Assembly (NCBI RefSeq): GCF_001704415.2 | Contig: NC_030823.1 | Span: 75,888,458 to 75,952,457, forward strand | Direction of reading: 5' to 3' | Source: Capra hircus | Lineage: Eukaryota > Chordata > Mammalia > Artiodactyla > Bovidae | Length of the DNA: 64,000 nt | In this document: one piece after another, positions 56,168-64,000 of the stretch | How positions within the stretch are numbered: position 1 is the stretch's first letter | Layout of the letters: every line of letters starts with the position of its first letter | Made by a program: the position numbers and the translations under genes | The notes under the pieces: generated by a model | What the model saw: the letters and a program-made list of their open reading frames with translations, nothing else | The model's database searches: none | What the model was told of the DNA's origin: nothing

Positions 56168-56515
56168 TTTTTTTTTTTAAAAGGATGATTGAAGTACAGT
56201 TGATTTACAACGCTGCGTTAATTTCTGCTGCGCAGCACAGGGGTCCAGTTTTACATATACGTGTGTGCAGTCTTCTTCCATACTCTGTCCATTGTGATCC
56301 ATCACAAGACGTTGACTGTGCCTCCCTGCGCTGCACAGCAGGGCCTTGGTGCTTCTCCCTTCTATGTGGAGCACTTGCATCTGCTCACCCAGAACCCCCC
56401 TCCTCCCTTCCTCAGGCCCACCATGAGTCTGTTCTGTGTGTCTGAGTCTGTCCATCATCCACAGATGTGTTCATTCACGTCACTTTTTAGATTCCACGTA
56501 TAAGTGATGACTTTG
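56168..56515 (-). mobile_element. L1 3' end
   Basis: T-run at 56168-56178, then GAAGTACAGTTGATTTACAA, TGTCCATTGTGATCCATCAC, CCACCATGAGTCTGTTCTG and TAGATTCCACGTATAAGTG, all in reverse L1 3' UTR order. Confidence 0.92.
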
Positions 56516-57190
56516 TGGAGTATCTCTTCTCTCCGTCATGCCAGGGCCTCTCTTAGCCATCTTACTATTTCTTCCACAGACATTCAGTCTTTCAGAGAAG
56601 GAGGAGGAACGCCAGCTTTGATGGTAGAAAGACATGATTTGGGAGGATAACTTATTCCCCGCTAATTGTGAAGCCGTGATACGGTTCCTCGCTTCTCTCA
56701 TCCATAAAATGAGGAATCCTGTAATCTGGTTTCAAAAGTAAATCAGGAAGCGTATGATGTAGTGGTCTGGAACTGGTGTCCAGTAGAAAGTTCCAGGTCA
56801 ATACTGGTTCCTTTCTTGCAAAATCACCCCACCGCACGATATTTTGTCGACTCCCTGAGCCAAGGTAATTGTACGAATACCATTCATCATTCATTGAAAT
56901 CCAATAACTGGTAGGGAGAAAAAAACAAGCAAGAGTGTGGATTGTGAACTTTGTGGGTGGACATTCTCTGTTTCAAAAATGAAGAAGCACTTTAGATAGC
57001 TTTGATAGGAGAGTTTAGAGGAATATGGTAGTTAGGGAAGGATTAGGGAATCCTTGTAAATGGTGAATTATCCTGGGTATAAGAAAAACTGCAACCAAGT
57101 ATACAGATTCAGGAGAGAGTTAGTGAATATATACGTAGATGGTCATCATCATGGTTCCGGCACAGAGCTCCCAAGACTCTTAGAATTTCC
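56516..57190. other. Non-genic DNA
   Basis: No gene or repeat recognised. Confidence 0.5.
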
Positions 57191-57265
57191 TAAGGGATAG
57201 GGGTAATAAGGCTGTTTTTGTTATGGTAATGAGGTAACTTGTGGAAGGGCCCTGGATCTTTAAGG

Positions 57266-57472
57266 ATGGGGTCTCAAAGGTTAAAGTGTCTGCCTGCAGT
57301 GTGGGAGACCTGGGTTCGATCCCTGGGTTGGGAAGACCCCCTGGAGAAGGAAATGGCAACCCACTCCAGTATTCTTGCCTGGAGAATCCCACGGACGGAG
57401 GAGCCTGGTAGGCTACAGTCCACGGGGTTGCAAAGAGTCGGACAAGACTGAGCAACTTCACTTTCACTTTCA
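57266..57472 (+). mobile_element. Bov-tA SINE, 5' end eroded
   Basis: GGTCTCAAAGGTTAAAGTG to GAGCAACTTCACTTTCAC. The first ~15 bases of the tRNA head are missing. Confidence 0.94.
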
Positions 57473-57754
57473 CTGATCACCAGGGGAGCTAACCTGTGAT
57501 TAGAGGCCTGGAAACTTCAGTCCTCACCTCTCACCCCCACTTCTGGGGAGGGGGAAACAGGCTGGAGATTGGACCAAATCACCAGTAATTGAATCAACCA
57601 CTCCTATGTAATGACACCCCATAAACCCCTCAAAGGACAGATTCTGAGAGCTTCCTGGGTGGTGCAGGGAGGGCAAAGCGTAAGGACGGCATGGAAGCCC
57701 CATGCCCTTTCCCCACTTCCCGCCCTGGGCATCTCTGCTTCCTAGCTCTTCCTG

Positions 57755-58325
57755 TTGCTGTTCAATTGCTAAGTTGTGTTCAACTGTTTGCAGCCCCATG
57801 GACTGCAGCACGCCAGGCTTCCCTGTCCTTCACCTTCTCCCGGAGTTTACTCAAACTCATGTCCATTGAGTCGGTGATGCCATCCAACCATTTCATCCTC
57901 TGCTGTCCCCTTCTCCTCCTGCCTTCAATCTTTCCTAGCATCAGGGTCTTTTCCAACGAGCCAGCTTTTTGCACCAGGTGGCCACAGTGTTAGAGCTTCA
58001 GCTTCAGCATCAATCCTTCCAATGAATATTCAGAGTTGATTTGCTTTAGGATGGACTGGTTGGATCTCCTTGCAGTCCAAGGACTCTCAAGAGACTTCTC
58101 CAATACCACAGTTCAAAAGCTTCAATTCTTCAGTGCTCAGCTTTCTTTATAGTCCAACCCTCACATCCATACATGACTCCTGGGAAAATCATAGCTTTGA
58201 CTAGATGGACCTCTGTTGGCAAAGTACAGTCTCTGCTTTTTAATATGCTGTCTAGGTTTATTATAGCTTTTCTTCCAAGAAGCAAGCATCTTTTAATTTT
58301 GTGGCTGCAGTCGCCATCTGCACTG
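57755..58325 (-). mobile_element. BovB LINE, 5'-truncated, inside old LTR
   Basis: 571 bp in reverse. The perfect 11-bp duplication AGCTCTTCCTG stands at 57744-57754 and 58326-58336, so both ends are known. The tail is degenerate (TTGCTGTTCAATTGC rather than GTTCA repeats). Confidence 0.96.
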
Positions 58326-58520
58326 AGCTCTTCCTGAGTTATATCCTTTTATAATAAACTGAATCTAGTGAAGAAATTGCTTCTCTGAGTTCCCTGACCT
58401 GTTCTAGCAAATTTACGGAACCCAAGGAGAGGGAGGCAGGACTCTCCAGGCTGCAGTGAGCAGCTCAGAAGCACAAGTGACCTTCTGGACTGGCGACCGA
58501 GCCTGAAGTGGAGGCTGGGG

Positions 58521-58975
58521 GAGGGGTTGGAGGAGGAGGAGGGGAAGGACCCTCACTGGTTTGCAGAGGCTGAGGTCATGTCAGACAACACACTCATCTC
58601 TAATTGCTTTTGGTTAAACATAAAGTATTCTCAGTAGGACTTTGAAGATGTTACATGAAATGATGTCTCTTACATCTGTGTAACATTCAGTAGAACATGA
58701 TGGTAATGTGATTAAAAAATTACTCTCTTTAAATATTAAAATGTACATTGCTACCTTCTGAAATATTCAAAGGACCTAGATATTTCCAGTGAATGAGCTG
58801 ACCTATAAAAAAAAACCCTCCTAGAAATAAAACTAAATTTACAGTGCAATTTGAGCCACTTGTAGCGATCCCTGTCTTGCATAGATCTTTCCCATATTTC
58901 CCAAGGTGTAGACTGTTTCTACTATGAGTCTGAATTAACCCAGGGCTTTAATTGTATGTGAGAGTTTGAGTCGGG
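58521..58975. other. Non-genic DNA
   Basis: No gene or repeat recognised. Confidence 0.5.
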
Positions 58976-59085
58976 AATCCCCAGGTGGTCCAGCGGCTAG
59001 GACTCCTCCTCTCACTGCTAAGGGCATGGGTTCAATCCCTAGCCAGGGAACTAAGATCCTGCAAGCCATAAGGTGCAGGCAAAAA
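58976..59085 (+). mobile_element. CHR-type SINE, head fragment
   Basis: GGGAATCCCCAGGTGGTCC, GGGTTCAATCCCTAGCC (B box) and GAACTAAGATCCTGCAAGCC, with an A-rich tail. Confidence 0.92.
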
Positions 59086-59117
59086 AAAGAAGAAGAAGAA
59101 GAAGAAGAAGAAAAAAA
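59086..59117. repeat. (GAA)n microsatellite at SINE tail
   Basis: About eight AAG units between two A-runs, evidently grown from the SINE tail. Confidence 0.95.
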
Positions 59118-59339
59118 ACCCACCTTACAATCTAATTGGAGGATTGAACATACATGTGTGCACACACCCTTGCAATTCAATGGCATATAGTTTAATAAGT
59201 TGCCAACATGACTCGAGGACATGTGTGGATATAGCGCTTGATTTACTCAGACATAAATTCGTATTGACATGAATTCATGTGGTCAAAGTGCCATTCTGAT
59301 GGAGCATCCCCTTCCTGGTTTCCCTGTTCTGTGGACTAG

Positions 59340-59461
59340 CTGCTAAGTTGCTTCAGTCGCGTCCGACTCTGTGAGAGCCCATAGACGGCAGCCCACCAGA
59401 CTCCGCCATCCCTGGGATTCTCCAGGCAAGAACGCTGGAGTGGGTTGCCATTTCCTTCTGG
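59340..59461 (-). mobile_element. Bov-A2-type SINE, single monomer with target duplication
   Basis: One 122-bp monomer in reverse (CTGCTAAGTTGCTTCAGTCG to GCCATTTCCTTCTG). Bounded by the perfect 12-bp TCTGTGGACTAG at 59328-59339 and 59462-59473. The inserted unit therefore ended at the monomer junction when it integrated. Confidence 0.96.
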
Positions 59462-59517
59462 TCTGTGGACTAGACTCTTGGCTAAAATCGTAATGAGTGA
59501 GGCCCGTGTATTCTGGG

Positions 59518-59735
59518 TGTGCATGCACGCTCAGTTGTATCTGACTCATTGCGACCCTGTGGGCTGCAGCCCGCCAGGCTCCTCTGTCCATGGGATTCTC
59601 CAGACAAGAAAACAGGAGTGGGTTGCCACGCCCTCCTCCAGGGGATCTTCCCGACTCAGGGATCGAACCCTCATCTCCTGTGTCTGCCGCATTGCAGGCG
59701 GATTCTTTACTGCTGAGTCACCGGGGCAGCCTCTC
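59518..59735 (-). mobile_element. Bov-tA SINE
   Basis: CACGCTCAGTTGTATCTGAC to TGAGTCACCGGGGCAGCC. Contains an extra TGTCTGCCGC beside the B-box region. Confidence 0.94.
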
Positions 59736-60192
59736 TATTTCAGGCATCAATCTTTAAATGGAGCACTTGACATAAAGACGATCCAAATATTAGTTAGGAG
59801 TCCCATGCTGTGAACTCAGATTTATAGAGCTTGCCAAGTAGCTAATTTAGACAACAAATAAATGTATTCAATAAACAAATGTACGCAACAAATGAATGGA
59901 CACAGCTCTGGTTCAGGGGCACTTTCTCTGCTCTAATAATAGTGGAAGAGTGCCGGGGTCCAGCCCCAGCGGATCCAGGGTGATTCGAAGGTGGGGGGAC
60001 GGTGTTGGCATCCTTGGAAAAAATACATATTTAATTACAGATATAGAGAGAGATTAGAAACGGATAGTGTAGTAGGAGATAGTGTAGTGGAGAAAAGGAG
60101 GCTGAATCCAGATGGAAATATCAGCCAGAGAAACGGGAGCAAGAAAGAAGCGACATGGGGGAATCAGTCTTTCCGGAAACTGATCCGATTTC

Positions 60193-60216
60193 TTTATTTT
60201 GGGGTTTGCTTATATA
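60193..60216 (-). promoter_or_regulatory. LTR core promoter and poly(A) signal
   Basis: On the LTR strand TATATAAG (60216-60209) is followed 10 bp later by AATAAA (60198-60193). Such overlap of TATA box and poly(A) signal at the end of U3 is known from betaretroviruses with short R regions. A second AATAAA occurs far upstream at 61333-61328. Confidence 0.75.
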
Positions 60217-60516
60217 CCTTTTGTTACATATAGGGATGAATACAGAGTCACGCGGGGGTCAGCAGTCCTGACCTTTATCAAAATCAGGTGCTTCACATAA
60301 ATGTATAAAAAAAAGGTCTTAGGGATATTACATCATCTTCTGGCCATGAGCGAGACCTGCTGACATTTTATGATCCTTTCTTTCTGATAACCAAAAAACT
60401 TATTTTTTTGAAGGGTGTTACCACCCTCCAAATAAAGTTACATTCCTATAGGGTGAGGGTGTAGTGAGTTACAATCAAGAAAGGAATCTATTTAACCCAA
60501 GGTTAACATGATTAAT

Positions 60517-60578
60517 CTTAAAGGTTAATACTTATTTCTCCTATATGCTTAAAGGTTAATACTTATTTCTCCTATGTG
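60517..60578. repeat. 31-bp tandem duplication within the LTR U3
   Basis: Two units beginning CTTAAAGGTTAATAC at 60517-60547 and 60548-60578, with one A/G difference. A longer and much looser duplication of about 245 bp lies at 60950-61340, where GTAAACAATCAC and ACACCCTTGTCCCACCC are echoed by GTAAACAATCAC and ACACTCTTGTCACACCC. Confidence 0.9.
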
Positions 60579-61764
60579 TTAGATTCATTATAAGGGCAGG
60601 GAACATGGAGATTTAGCAGCAAACATCAGCCCAACAAATAAAAATCCTTTCACCAATGCTCCTCTTAAGATCTATTTAGTCTTAAGATAGTGATAAAGTT
60701 ACATTTTTACATAGCAAGGACACAGTGATTTATAACAAAGTACAGTGATCTATTACAAAAGAGAAAATCCATTAACTCAAAAAGTCTAGTATTGCTAACC
60801 TTAAAACTACTATATTTCCTTTTCTATATTCCAAATACATTGATTAATATATTCCCAGGTACCTAAGGATATGGAGGCCTGGTGGCAATCATTGACTCAA
60901 CAAGAAGAAAAAGCCCTATGCTAATTAAGACTCTCAAAATACTCCCAAACTCTCTGTGCTGTTTACGGTTGAGAGGTAGTAAACAATCACGTGGCAGGAG
61001 TATGGATAATCCTGTCACACAAGCTAGTCTGTCAGCAGAGAGGTTTGACCTGAGACACCCTTGTCCCACCCAGAGCAGGGAATTAGCAGCAATTATTGGC
61101 ACAACAAATGAAAAAAACCCTTCACCAATATAATTCCTAATCAACCCACTATACTAATAATTTCCAACTCCCCAAAAGAATTTGCCTTTAGTAAGTCTAA
61201 ACATCTTGTGCCTCTCAGGTTGGGAGGCTGTAAACAATCACAAGTGGCCAGAGAAACCTATACAGGCGGGCTAGATAACCTTCAGAGGAGTCCGTAAGCT
61301 GAAACACTCTTGTCACACCCAGGAATTTTTATTGCCTTGGAGCTGCACGTTTACTCCTTCTCCGAGAGAAACGGTTATGGGGGAGAGCAAAAAACAGACT
61401 CTGCTTTTGGGGTAGATGCTTGGGAACAGGGGGTTTCCTGAGGCTTGATCACGCCTTTGCGTATGCCAAGCCTCCTTCCTCATGACCTTTGCCATGGGCG
61501 GAGCTCCTCACGCTGGCCCCCGGCAGAAGAGCTTCCTTTCAGATCTCTGAGTGGGATTCTCATTCCAGACTATTTCACCTCCTACGCCCCATGGATCACA
61601 GTACAGTGTCCTGGTTTAGACCAGGGACACTGGAGCTGGGCAACCGGGCTTTGAACAGGCCTCTAAACTGACTTCTTAGCTGCGAATCTGTGGACAAGTT
61701 GCTAGGTCTGTGAGGCTGCAGTTTCGTTCTGCAGAATGGAGAAGCTTGTATCATACTACTGCAG

Positions 61765-62150
61765 TGGGATGAGTGAGGGTCTCCTAAAAGATAAATCCAC
61801 ACCCTAGTCTCTGGAACCAATGAATGTTAACTTAAGCTGAAAATGGATCCTTATGGGTGCCATTTGCTTAAGGACTCTGAGATAAGATCCTTCTGGATGG
61901 GGCCCTAAATCCAACGCCAAGTGCTTGAAAGAAACAGAAGGGAAAGGGATGAGAAGGAGGAGGCAGAGGGAGAAGGCGGCCGCAAGCTGAGGAGGCTGCT
62001 GCACCCCAGAGGCTGCCCCTGGCCAGGTGCGTTGTCTCCCGCCGTCCCCAGGCCCGGCTGAAACCCAGATCTCAGCCGTCTGGGCTCCAGAGCTGTGAGA
62101 GAATGTGTTTCTGTTCGCGTCAGCTTGTGGCTGTTTGTGTCAAGAATCCA
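61765..62150 (+). mobile_element. MLT1-type LTR (ERVL-MaLR)
   Basis: CACCCTAGTCTCTGGAACC, GAAAATGGATCCTTATGG, GGGCCCTAAATCCAACG and CCAGAGCTGTGAGAGAATG with a weak 3' end. Forward orientation, diverged, centre GC-rich. Confidence 0.75.
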
Positions 62151-63227
62151 CCTGCGATTTGAAACCTGGGAGGATGCAGACTCGCTGGTCCGGATCTGAG
62201 CTGGAGCATTGCCCTTCATGCCTCTAACTTCTTAACCTTGACCTTCCTTGGGGGAACTCCTGACTTTTTAATCTTCAGTGCTTGGTACCTGGGCACAAAA
62301 TGATTGATACCAATTCATCCAGCTGTCCTTTGCTCCTGACATCAGGCCTGAGACGCCCCTTCTCTTGGTCTTTTATTCCAGTTGGTGGGCTACACTGTAG
62401 CTGGTTTTCTTCTGAAGTTACACCTGTGTGCAGAATGCAGTAAGTCCCCTGTAGACAAATGAGTCCTGCTCCGAGAGCACGTTTGTAAGTCCACTGGGTT
62501 CGTCAGCCCAACAAAGTTCCTTAGGCACCCAGCTAACACAATCAACTATATGGTACTGAACTGTGAAAGGTTTATGATACTTTTCACACAAATAGTACAC
62601 GAAAATCAAACACAGAGAATAAAGAGAACACTTTGTAACGTACAGTATAGCACCTTGAAGAGTACAGTGGTTCAGAGCAACAGCTGGCACAGGGGCTGGC
62701 ATCGGGCGGACAGACGAGAAGAGTCCCTGACCGCAGGAGGGAGAGGAGGAGGGAGACGGCAGAGCTGAAGGGTCGCTGGCGATCAGAGATGGAGGGCGGG
62801 CTGCGATGTCACTCGTGCCCGACGTTGACGGAATGCAGGTGGCATTTCGAAAGCTGGCCTCTTAAAGGTTGGTGTGTAGGGGACTTACTGTATAGGTAAT
62901 CTCTGGAAAGCACTTCAGCAGTTCTCAGCACAGGCCAAGAGCTGAAGAAAAATAAGATCCATTAGCATGACTTCCGATCTCACTCTCCAATTTTGAGTCT
63001 TGTTCGGTCATTTCTTGTTGGATATCTTCACCTACTTATTTTGAGATATTTCACTCTCATTATGCGTAAAATAAAACTGTTTTATCTTCCTCAAAAGGTC
63101 TATTTTAAAATTCCCCTTTCACTGATCATTACATTATTTTCTTATTCAAGTCGCTTCTTAGTCATCTTTAACTTCTTTTTCTGTTTGTTTGTTTGCGGTG
63201 CTTTATTTAACTACGCTACTTTGTTTG
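62151..63227. other. Non-genic DNA
   Basis: No gene or repeat recognised. A purine-rich stretch lies at 62737-62763. Confidence 0.5.
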
Positions 63228-63442
63228 TGGGCTTCCCAGGTGGTTCAATGGTAAAGAATCTATCTGCCAAGCAGCAAACCTGGGTACCATCTCTGGGTTG
63301 GGAAGATCCCCTGGAGAAGGGAATGGCTATCCACTCCAGTATTCTTGCCTGGGAAATCCCATGGACAGAGGAGCTGGCGGGATACACTCCATGGGGTCGC
63401 AAAGAGTCAGACACGATTTTAACGACTAAACAACACCAAGAA
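63228..63442 (+). mobile_element. Bov-tA SINE
   Basis: GGGCTTCCCAGGTGGTTC to GTCAGACACGATTTTAACG, with a diverged B box (GGTACCATCTC). Confidence 0.94.
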
Positions 63443-63564
63443 CAAAAGAAAAAACTTTGATATTAAGCTTTCCTTGTAAATTTCCTTGACTTTCTCAGCA
63501 TTAATACCTGTTGATGCCCACATGGTAATCTGCATATCTTTTTTTATTATTAATTGAGTTATAG

Positions 63565-63690
63565 CTTTTGTGTTTATTTGTTTTGTGGCTTGTGGGTTCT
63601 TAGTTCCCTGGCCAGGGATTGATTGAAACTGTGTTCTCTGCGGTGGAATCTTGGAGAGTTAAACCACCAAACCATCAAGAATATCCCTAA
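63565..63690 (-). mobile_element. CHR-type SINE, diverged
   Basis: GGCTTGTGGGTTCTTAGTTCC, GGCCAGGGATTGATTG and AGTTAAACCACCAAACC in reverse. Confidence 0.78.
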
Positions 63691-63775
63691 GTAGAGGTAT
63701 AGTTGATTTACAATATTGTATTGGTTTCGGATGATCTTTAAGTTATCTGTATCATGACTAATGGCCTATTAAAGC
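63691..63775 (-). mobile_element. L1 3'-end fragment
   Basis: AGAGGTATAGTTGATTTACA and GTATTGGTTTCGGATGATC in reverse. The CHR SINE sits at or in its 3' end. Confidence 0.7.
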
Positions 63776-64000
63776 CGTGTAATATTATTCAAAATTCCTC
63801 AATTTGCCCCCCAAACCCAGCCTAATTCTGATTCACAATCTTGCATACTAAGAGTATTAAGACAAGTATTATCTGAATGTAAGATTTTTCTCCACTCTGT
63901 ATTTAGAGTTCAGACATCTGAAGATAAATATTTCTTAAATACTATTTTTATTCATATTATCTTTCCACTAAAAATTATAACCACACTTACCTAACAATAG

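Larger units (their letters stand above)
57200..58520 (+). mobile_element. Old ERV-type LTR, interrupted by Bov-tA and BovB
   Basis: LTR-like order in three pieces. 57473-57754 has CTCCTATGTAATGACACCCC, GACAGATTCTGAGAGCTTCC and CATGGAAGCCCCATGCC. 58326-58520 has GAGTTATATCCTTTTATAAT with AATAAA, then CTGACCTGTTCTAGCAAATT and GGAACCCAAGGAGAGGG. A left part lies before the Bov-tA. The TATA-like and AATAAA signals fit an LTR. The family name and outer limits are uncertain. Confidence 0.55.
59951..61525 (-). mobile_element. ERVK-like (class II) solo LTR, complete
   Basis: 1575 bp in reverse. On its own strand it starts TGCCGGGGGCCAGCG and ends GGGGCTGGACCCCGGCA. The perfect 6-bp duplication GAAGAG lies at 59945-59950 and 61526-61531, the length made by betaretrovirus-like integrases. 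The U3 part (about 61525-60220) is long. TATATAAG and AATAAA lie close together at 60216-60193, leaving about 240 bp of R and U5. No viral genes adjoin it. By resemblance it belongs to a bovid ERVK LTR family. It kept both ends, and so looks fairly recent relative to the MLT1 and MIR copies. Confidence 0.93.

Noticed and set aside
58976..59085. tRNA gene suggested by A- and B-box-like motifs
   Set aside because: The motifs are the tRNA-derived head of CHR and Bov-tA SINEs. No cloverleaf with anticodon arm is preserved.

Overview
This window is mammalian nuclear DNA from a ruminant, most probably a bovid (cattle, bison, sheep or goat). BovB (RTE-type) LINEs, tRNA-headed Bov-tA SINEs and Bov-A2 SINEs are ruminant-specific, and they sit here beside artiodactyl CHR (tRNA-Glu) SINEs, L1 and older mammalian repeats (MIR, L2, MLT1). 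I cannot separate the bovid species from sequence alone. I find no convincing host protein-coding gene, tRNA, rRNA or CRISPR. The window reads as intergenic or deep intronic DNA, and most long open frames are retrotransposon remnants or chance frames.

Layout. 0-1.6 kb: 3' part of a reverse-strand L1. 1.6-12 kb: mostly single-copy DNA with scattered SINEs, one solo LTR on the minus strand (7.26-7.91 kb) and an MLT1 LTR (10.0-10.4 kb). 12-20 kb: BovB, Bov-tA, L1 and Bov-A2 insertions, a CHR SINE, then a GC-rich block with a 19-bp minisatellite (19.9 kb). 20-32 kb: mostly unique AT-rich DNA with an interrupted L2, CHR SINEs, one Bov-A2 and very short L1 3' ends. 32-50 kb: a BovB-rich region with seven of the eleven BovB pieces. 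It includes the longest copy (38.0-39.7 kb, a 412-codon open reverse-transcriptase stretch) and a head-to-head pair at 43-44.6 kb. It also holds a second solo LTR of the 7.3-kb family in the opposite orientation (37.17-37.85 kb). 50-59 kb: nested insertions, including a Bov-tA inside a TA microsatellite inside an L1 that also carries a BovB, and an old LTR interrupted by a BovB. 59-64 kb: a complete 1.57-kb class II (ERVK-like) solo LTR with a perfect 6-bp target duplication, an MLT1 LTR and further SINEs.

How the parts relate. BovB and L1 are the presumed sources of retrotransposition machinery. Bov-tA and Bov-A2 share the BovB 3' end and are thought to borrow BovB machinery; CHR SINEs probably use L1. 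Target-site duplications visible by eye support individual insertion events at 2.4, 7.3, 11.3, 23.7, 28.3, 29.5, 32.3, 33.5, 35.0, 37.2, 48.1, 49.9, 57.8, 59.3 and 60 kb. All coding remnants are broken, so nothing here looks autonomously mobile. I found no new multi-gene system. The best leads are the two LTR families with intact boundaries, the nested and tandem BovB structures, the 19-bp GC-rich minisatellite, an exon-like segment near 46.0 kb and a tandem nuclear-receptor half-site near 53.2 kb.
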